From positions 124,001 to 188,000 of the forward strand of contig NZ_JAOWKX010000008.1 in NCBI RefSeq assembly GCF_025751585.1: a DNA stretch of 64,000 bases, in the 5' to 3' direction. Of the stretch, positions 62,704 through 64,000 are shown piece by piece; within the stretch, counting starts at the first letter, position 1, and each line of letters begins with the position of its first letter. Source of the stretch: Fluctibacter corallii (GTDB lineage: Bacteria; Pseudomonadota; Gammaproteobacteria; Enterobacterales; Alteromonadaceae). The notes under the pieces are model-generated. The model was not told the DNA's origin. It searched no databases and worked only from the letters and a program-made list of their open reading frames with translations. Both the position numbers and the translations under genes were made by a program.

Positions 62704-63516
62704 TCATGGTTCAGTCTTCGTGCCCATATCATGCTGTCGTGCCTGCGTGGCCGCGTACCAAAGTTGATTGGTAAATTGCACAAGTTCGCTAAACACGTGG
62801 CTCTCTTGTTCTAATATCGCGGGTTCCATCCCCCTTTCTTTGGCATAACCTTTTAAAAACCAGTTTTTTTCATTATCACTGAAACCGTTTATGTCAAAGC
62901 AAGATGCGATGTCATACATGGGGGCTCCAATGCCAGCGTATTCCCAGTCAAAAATGAGCCCCGTTGTGCTGACATGGAAATCAGCCAAATCATTATGGCA
63001 CACCACTAACGGGAGGCGCGCCCAGTGGCTGTCTACCAAGGCAGCATGATAGTCAAAAGACGTTTGCAACGCACGCTGCGATTCTGGTGTTAAAAACCTA
63101 AGGTAGTGTCGCCAGTTATCCACTAACAGCAAAGGGGGAATTGTCATCTCAAGGGCGTGTGTGCGTAACATAGACGACAATAAGCACTGCATCCATGCAG
63201 TACGGTTTATGCTCGCATGTTTAAGGGTTATGACATCGCACCACTCGTCTACTTGAAACGTCTGATTGTCACTCAAATAGACAGGGGTTGGGGTCATACC
63301 CAAGCTGGCTATACTAGTTTGCATATCATAGAGTTGTGACCGATTCTTATTCACCACTTCGTTTAGCGCAAACGTCTTCACAAAATACCGCATATTGCCA
63401 TCAACAAGCTGATAGCTACGGTTAATCGCACCACTAGCAATAGACGTTATAGCGGCATTATCTGACACAAAGCGTGCCTGATGTAGCTCTTTTAAAATGG
63501 TGCCCGACGACACCAT
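62704..63516 (-). CDS. APH/choline-kinase-like phosphotransferase
   Basis: A 270-residue kinase of the aminoglycoside phosphotransferase/choline kinase fold. The catalytic loop is VVCHNDLADFHV (HND) and the metal site FDWEYAGIGAPMYDIASCFDI. It is of ThiK (thiamine kinase)-like size. The ATG overlaps the stop of the PnuC-family gene (TAATG), so the two are translated together. A link to salvage of a vitamin precursor imported by that transporter, for example thiamine, is inference from gene pairing. Confidence 0.8.
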   Translation of the reverse strand: MVSSGTILKELHQARFVSDNAAITSIASGAINRSYQLVDGNMRYFVKTFALNEVVNKNRSQLYDMQTSIASLGMTPTPVYLSDNQTFQVDEWCDVITLKHASINRTAWMQCLLSSMLRTHALEMTIPPLLLVDNWRHYLRFLTPESQRALQTSFDYHAALVDSHWARLPLVVCHNDLADFHVSTTGLIFDWEYAGIGAPMYDIASCFDINGFSDNEKNWFLKGYAKERGMEPAILEQESHVFSELVQFTNQLWYAATQARQHDMGTKTEP

Positions 63517-64000
63517 TAGTTTGCGCCTGTCTGATGGGTAGATTCCAGATTATCAGCAACCGTGGCAGACGATTCATGGCTGCCCTGCTTACGGGTTTTT
63601 GACCATTGAATGTAGCCGTAAACCGCCATTGCGGTGTAGATCACAAATAAACATCCCGTCAGCGCTAGTCCTTTGCTGAAATAAAGATACGCCGCGGCGA
63701 TATCAATCACAATCCAATACAACCAGTTTTCTAACACTTTATGTGCCACCAATACGGTTGTAAACACGCTAAAAACGGTAATTAACGCATCGAGCTGCAA
63801 ATGTGCATTATCCAGCTGATCGCCCACCAGCCAAATAAGGCTTTGTGCCACCGCTACCAAAGCCACAATACAGAAAATGTGCCGTATCACAGGCCACGTG
63901 GTGACCGCTTGATCTTCAACGGGCGCTCGCTTCCATTTTATCCAGCCATATATCGCCATCACCAAGTAATATGCGTTTAGTACCGTGTGAAATGGCAACG
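63516..64000 (-). CDS. PnuC family vitamin transporter, N-terminus cut off
   Basis: About 160 visible residues, with five or six helices. The signature NWLYWIVIDIAAAYLYFSKGLALTGCLFVIYTAMAVYGYIQW is that of PnuC transporters (substrate-binding W-x-x-W type helices). PnuC imports nicotinamide riboside, while relatives PnuT and PnuX carry thiamine or riboflavin. The N-terminal part lies beyond the window. The Met at 63998 is probably internal. The C-terminal tail is serine-rich. Confidence 0.85.
   Translation of the reverse strand, partial: LPFHTVLNAYYLVMAIYGWIKWKRAPVEDQAVTTWPVIRHIFCIVALVAVAQSLIWLVGDQLDNAHLQLDALITVFSVFTTVLVAHKVLENWLYWIVIDIAAAYLYFSKGLALTGCLFVIYTAMAVYGYIQWSKTRKQGSHESSATVADNLESTHQTGAN

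Noticed and set aside
1..64000. CRISPR arrays, insertion sequences, integrases, prophage genes
   Set aside because: No regular spaced repeats, transposase or integrase motifs, or phage structural genes were seen in any frame.

Overview
The window looks like chromosomal DNA of a marine gammaproteobacterium of the order Alteromonadales (Alteromonas-like). The reasons are the mid-40s GC feel, the set of housekeeping genes (glnE, hldE, queA, argS, prfC, holD-rimI, tRNA-Trp) and the glyoxylate-shunt, CheV and exosortase genes. I saw no phage, insertion sequence or CRISPR array. All family names rest on motif and protein-family recognition by eye, not on searches.

Left third (1-32,753): an exopolysaccharide locus of the exosortase A (XrtA)/PEP-CTERM type. 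A long leftward series of genes (26,326 down to 1, interrupted once) encodes a priming sugar transferase, a polysaccharide deacetylase, a FemAB-like protein, XrtA fused to EpsI, XrtA-linked glycosyltransferases and amidotransferase, further glycosyltransferases, an O-antigen-ligase-like protein, a flippase, a pyruvyl transferase, an asparagine-synthase homologue that lacks its glutaminase cysteine, and the start of a second deacetylase. A rightward series (26,484-31,307) encodes the export apparatus: an outer-membrane export lipoprotein, a chain-length determinant, a tyrosine autokinase and a beta-barrel protein. The XrtA-associated ATPase follows on the other strand. Inside the glycosyltransferase run, on the opposite strand, lies a 1564-residue modular beta-helix/RTX protein, likely a secreted polysaccharide-modifying enzyme. 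No PEP-CTERM substrate protein is encoded here. An unlisted 51-residue membrane protein lies between the barrel and the ATPase.

Middle (32,877-48,976): hldE, a GIY-YIG protein, a double DUF350 membrane protein, glnE, a SnoaL-like protein and queA. Then comes a rightward operon matching E. coli yjfI-yjfJ(pspA-like)-yjfK-yjfL-yjfM-yjfC, with a two-helix potassium channel inserted after yjfJ and a rhomboid protease added at the end. A VC0807-like membrane protein and an alkaline phosphatase follow. A possible small RNA with its own terminator lies upstream of queA.

Right third (49,081-64,000): cheV; then isocitrate lyase, a LysR regulator and malate synthase G, which form a complete glyoxylate shunt with its probable regulator. 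Upstream of both enzyme genes there is a strikingly similar AT-rich element. Then argS and prfC; a small accessory-looking cluster (XRE regulator, membrane protein, small secreted protein, second HTH protein); rimI-holD; tRNA-Trp(CCA); and a kinase-PnuC pair that probably salvages a vitamin and runs off the right edge.
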